A stretch of DNA of 6,356 nucleotides, taken from positions 1 through 6,356 of the forward strand of contig JAPKCN010000116.1 in the NCBI GenBank assembly GCA_028822945.1, written 5' to 3'. Positions 5,353 through 6,356 of this stretch are shown here, one piece after another. The notes beneath the pieces are model-generated. The model saw only the letters and a program-made list of their open reading frames with translations, ran no database searches and was not told where the DNA came from. This DNA comes from Porticoccaceae bacterium (GTDB lineage: Bacteria > Pseudomonadota > Gammaproteobacteria > Pseudomonadales > Porticoccaceae). Positions within the stretch are counted from its first letter, which is position 1. Each line of letters opens with the position of its first letter. Both the position numbers and the translations under genes were made by a program.

Positions 5353-6150
5353 ATGTTAATTATGCGCATACCATTAGTATTTATCTGTATTGTTTTGAGT
5401 GCCTGTTACGAGACCGTGCAAATACTCGACCCATCATCTAACATCGACACTCGGGCCAAATTCGCCGACGGTGCTTTTTTACTTTCGTCAGTGACCGTCA
5501 CTACGCCCAGCGAAACCCGTACCTTTGCGCGTCAACAGATAAAAATATATGCGCAACAGCACTTTGCCTATGGTTTTTTTAATAAAAGCACTAACAGTGT
5601 CGACGCCGGCGCCGGCAAAACCGAATGGCGCGATAGTAAGTTGTTTGAAACGCCTTTAGTCAATCATGCAGGCAAGGTAAGCAGTTTACGTTTTGAGCTA
5701 GATATCCAAGTCAACGACCAAGGATTTGATCAGTCGATCGATAATATGCGCTCGGAGGAAGGCCTCAGCTACGATCTAAAGGAGACTTGGCAGCGACTCG
5801 AAGGCACTGGCTCGGACTACGATGGCCTTTGGCAACTGCGGACACATTTAATCGACGGCGAGCAACAAGTGAATCCGATTAACGAGGTCAAGATGATCGG
5901 CGGCGGTCACTATATTTGGTTTCATCACTACGCGCTAAATGACAGCCAACAATCGCACTTCGGCTATGGGGAGTTGAGAGACAATGCTACAGCTAAACGC
6001 TCGATGCTCGACGTAACCCTTCAAAGTTCTTATGCAGAGCGCCTTGGACAAATAAAAACGGTAGTGCTCTCTCTCGACGAAGATGATCGTCTGACCGAGA
6101 CGTTTAAGGGCGCAACTTCAATGGTAACCAAGACATATTTTCGCCTATGA
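5353..6150 (+). CDS. Lipoprotein with two lipocalin-like repeats, function unknown
   Basis: The product has 265 residues. Residues 1-18 form a lipoprotein signal peptide: a short basic start, a hydrophobic core and the lipobox V-L-S-A-C18. The +2 residue is Tyr, so outer-membrane sorting is expected. The mature part looks all-beta and internally duplicated. Unit 1 (about 39-130) has D-G-A-F-L-L, K-I-Y-A-Q-Q-H-F-A-Y, G-A-G-K-T-E-W and V-N-D-Q-G-F-D-Q. Unit 2 (about 157-250) has D-G-L-W-Q-L, K-M-I-G-G-G-H-Y-I-W, F-G-Y-G-E-L and L-D-E-D-D-R-L-T. The order D-G-x-W, then K-x-x-x-x-x-H-aromatic, then G-x-G, then an acidic turn repeats in both. This resembles small lipocalin-like barrels such as the DUF4488-type domains, from memory of the pattern rather than a search. 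Such barrels often bind small hydrophobic ligands, but no ligand can be inferred here. The gene is divergent from gor, and no partner gene is visible downstream. Confidence 0.8.
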   Translation: MLIMRIPLVFICIVLSACYETVQILDPSSNIDTRAKFADGAFLLSSVTVTTPSETRTFARQQIKIYAQQHFAYGFFNKSTNSVDAGAGKTEWRDSKLFETPLVNHAGKVSSLRFELDIQVNDQGFDQSIDNMRSEEGLSYDLKETWQRLEGTGSDYDGLWQLRTHLIDGEQQVNPINEVKMIGGGHYIWFHHYALNDSQQSHFGYGELRDNATAKRSMLDVTLQSSYAERLGQIKTVVLSLDEDDRLTETFKGATSMVTKTYFRL

Positions 6151-6169
6151 GCATGTAAACGCCACTATG

Positions 6170-6226
6170 CTCGCGACCACTGATCGCAGGTCTGATAGCC
6201 GGCGTTACATTGATCAGTTTAGCGAG
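6170..6226. repeat. Nested inverted repeats between convergent reading frames
   Basis: CTCGC (6170-6174) pairs with GCGAG (6222-6226), and inside it CTGATC (6180-6185) pairs with GATCAG (6212-6217). A further imperfect pair, GTAAACGCC (6155-6163) and GGCGTTAC (6201-6208), crosses them and would be an alternative fold. The region directly follows the lipoprotein gene and covers the end of the possible minus-strand gene. No T-run follows on either strand, so a terminator role is uncertain. Confidence 0.3.
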
Positions 6227-6356
6227 ATATAAAAAAACCAGCATCGAAGGCAAAATAATTGGCTTTTAAACCCGCTAACGCAACCCGAGTTGGCTCATCT
6301 GGATTGCCCAGAACCGTGAGTCGAGTGATCTTCGCAACCGCCCAAAAGCGTTCACT
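6219..6356 (-). CDS. Possible C-terminal end of a gene running off the right edge
   Basis: On the minus strand the frame entering at 6356 stays open for 45 codons to a TAA at 6221-6219. The predicted tail contains W-A-V-A-K-I-T-R-L and ends A-G-F-F-I-S-R, a mixture of charged and hydrophobic residues plausible for a protein end. I do not recognise a family. A frame this short is open by chance fairly often, so this is only a candidate. If real, it converges on the lipoprotein gene. Confidence 0.3.
   Translation of the reverse strand, partial: SERFWAVAKITRLTVLGNPDEPTRVALAGLKANYFAFDAGFFISR

Overview
The window looks like ordinary chromosomal DNA of a Gram-negative, probably gammaproteobacterial, organism. 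The reasons are a two-cysteine glutathione reductase of the proteobacterial type, two exported lipoproteins with clear lipoboxes, GGAGG-type ribosome binding sites, good sigma70-like promoter sequences and roughly even base composition. A marine gammaproteobacterium is my best guess, but that is inference. I see no transposase, integrase, tRNA, rRNA or CRISPR array.

Layout from left to right. Positions 126-842 (minus) encode a single-domain lipoate-protein ligase/octanoyltransferase-family enzyme. Positions 1065-1688 (minus) encode an NTF2/SnoaL-like protein with a Tat-type lipoprotein signal. Positions 1754-3082 (minus) encode the catalytic alpha subunit of a Rieske non-heme iron oxygenase, and 3094-3408 (minus) a Rieske [2Fe-2S] ferredoxin. 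Positions 3648-5006 (minus) encode glutathione reductase. A 346-base intergenic region with tandem repeats and a hairpin separates that gene from a divergently oriented lipoprotein gene at 5353-6150 (plus), which appears to contain two copies of a lipocalin-like beta-barrel unit. A possible gene end on the minus strand runs off the right edge.

The core of the window is a three-gene minus-strand operon: ferredoxin, oxygenase alpha subunit, NTF2-like lipoprotein. It has a near-consensus sigma70 promoter at 3498-3526 (6-17-6 spacing) and a leader of about 83 bases containing a GC-rich hairpin. The ferredoxin stop codon is embedded in the ribosome binding site of the oxygenase gene, so the two are very likely co-translated. 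NADH electrons would pass from a reductase (not encoded here) to the ferredoxin, to the Rieske cluster of the alpha subunit, and then to its mononuclear iron, which activates O2. The substrate cannot be read from the sequence. Unusually, the NTF2-like partner, a fold also used by oxygenase beta subunits, carries an export and lipidation signal, while the oxygenase itself looks cytoplasmic.

Glutathione reductase has its own candidate extended -10 promoter and is probably a separate transcription unit. The lipoate-ligase gene lies 222 bases beyond the operon, past a weak terminator-like hairpin, and is probably also independent. I found no convincing new defence or mobile system. The points most worth following up are the exported NTF2-like protein, the duplicated lipocalin-like lipoprotein and the control region of the Rieske operon.
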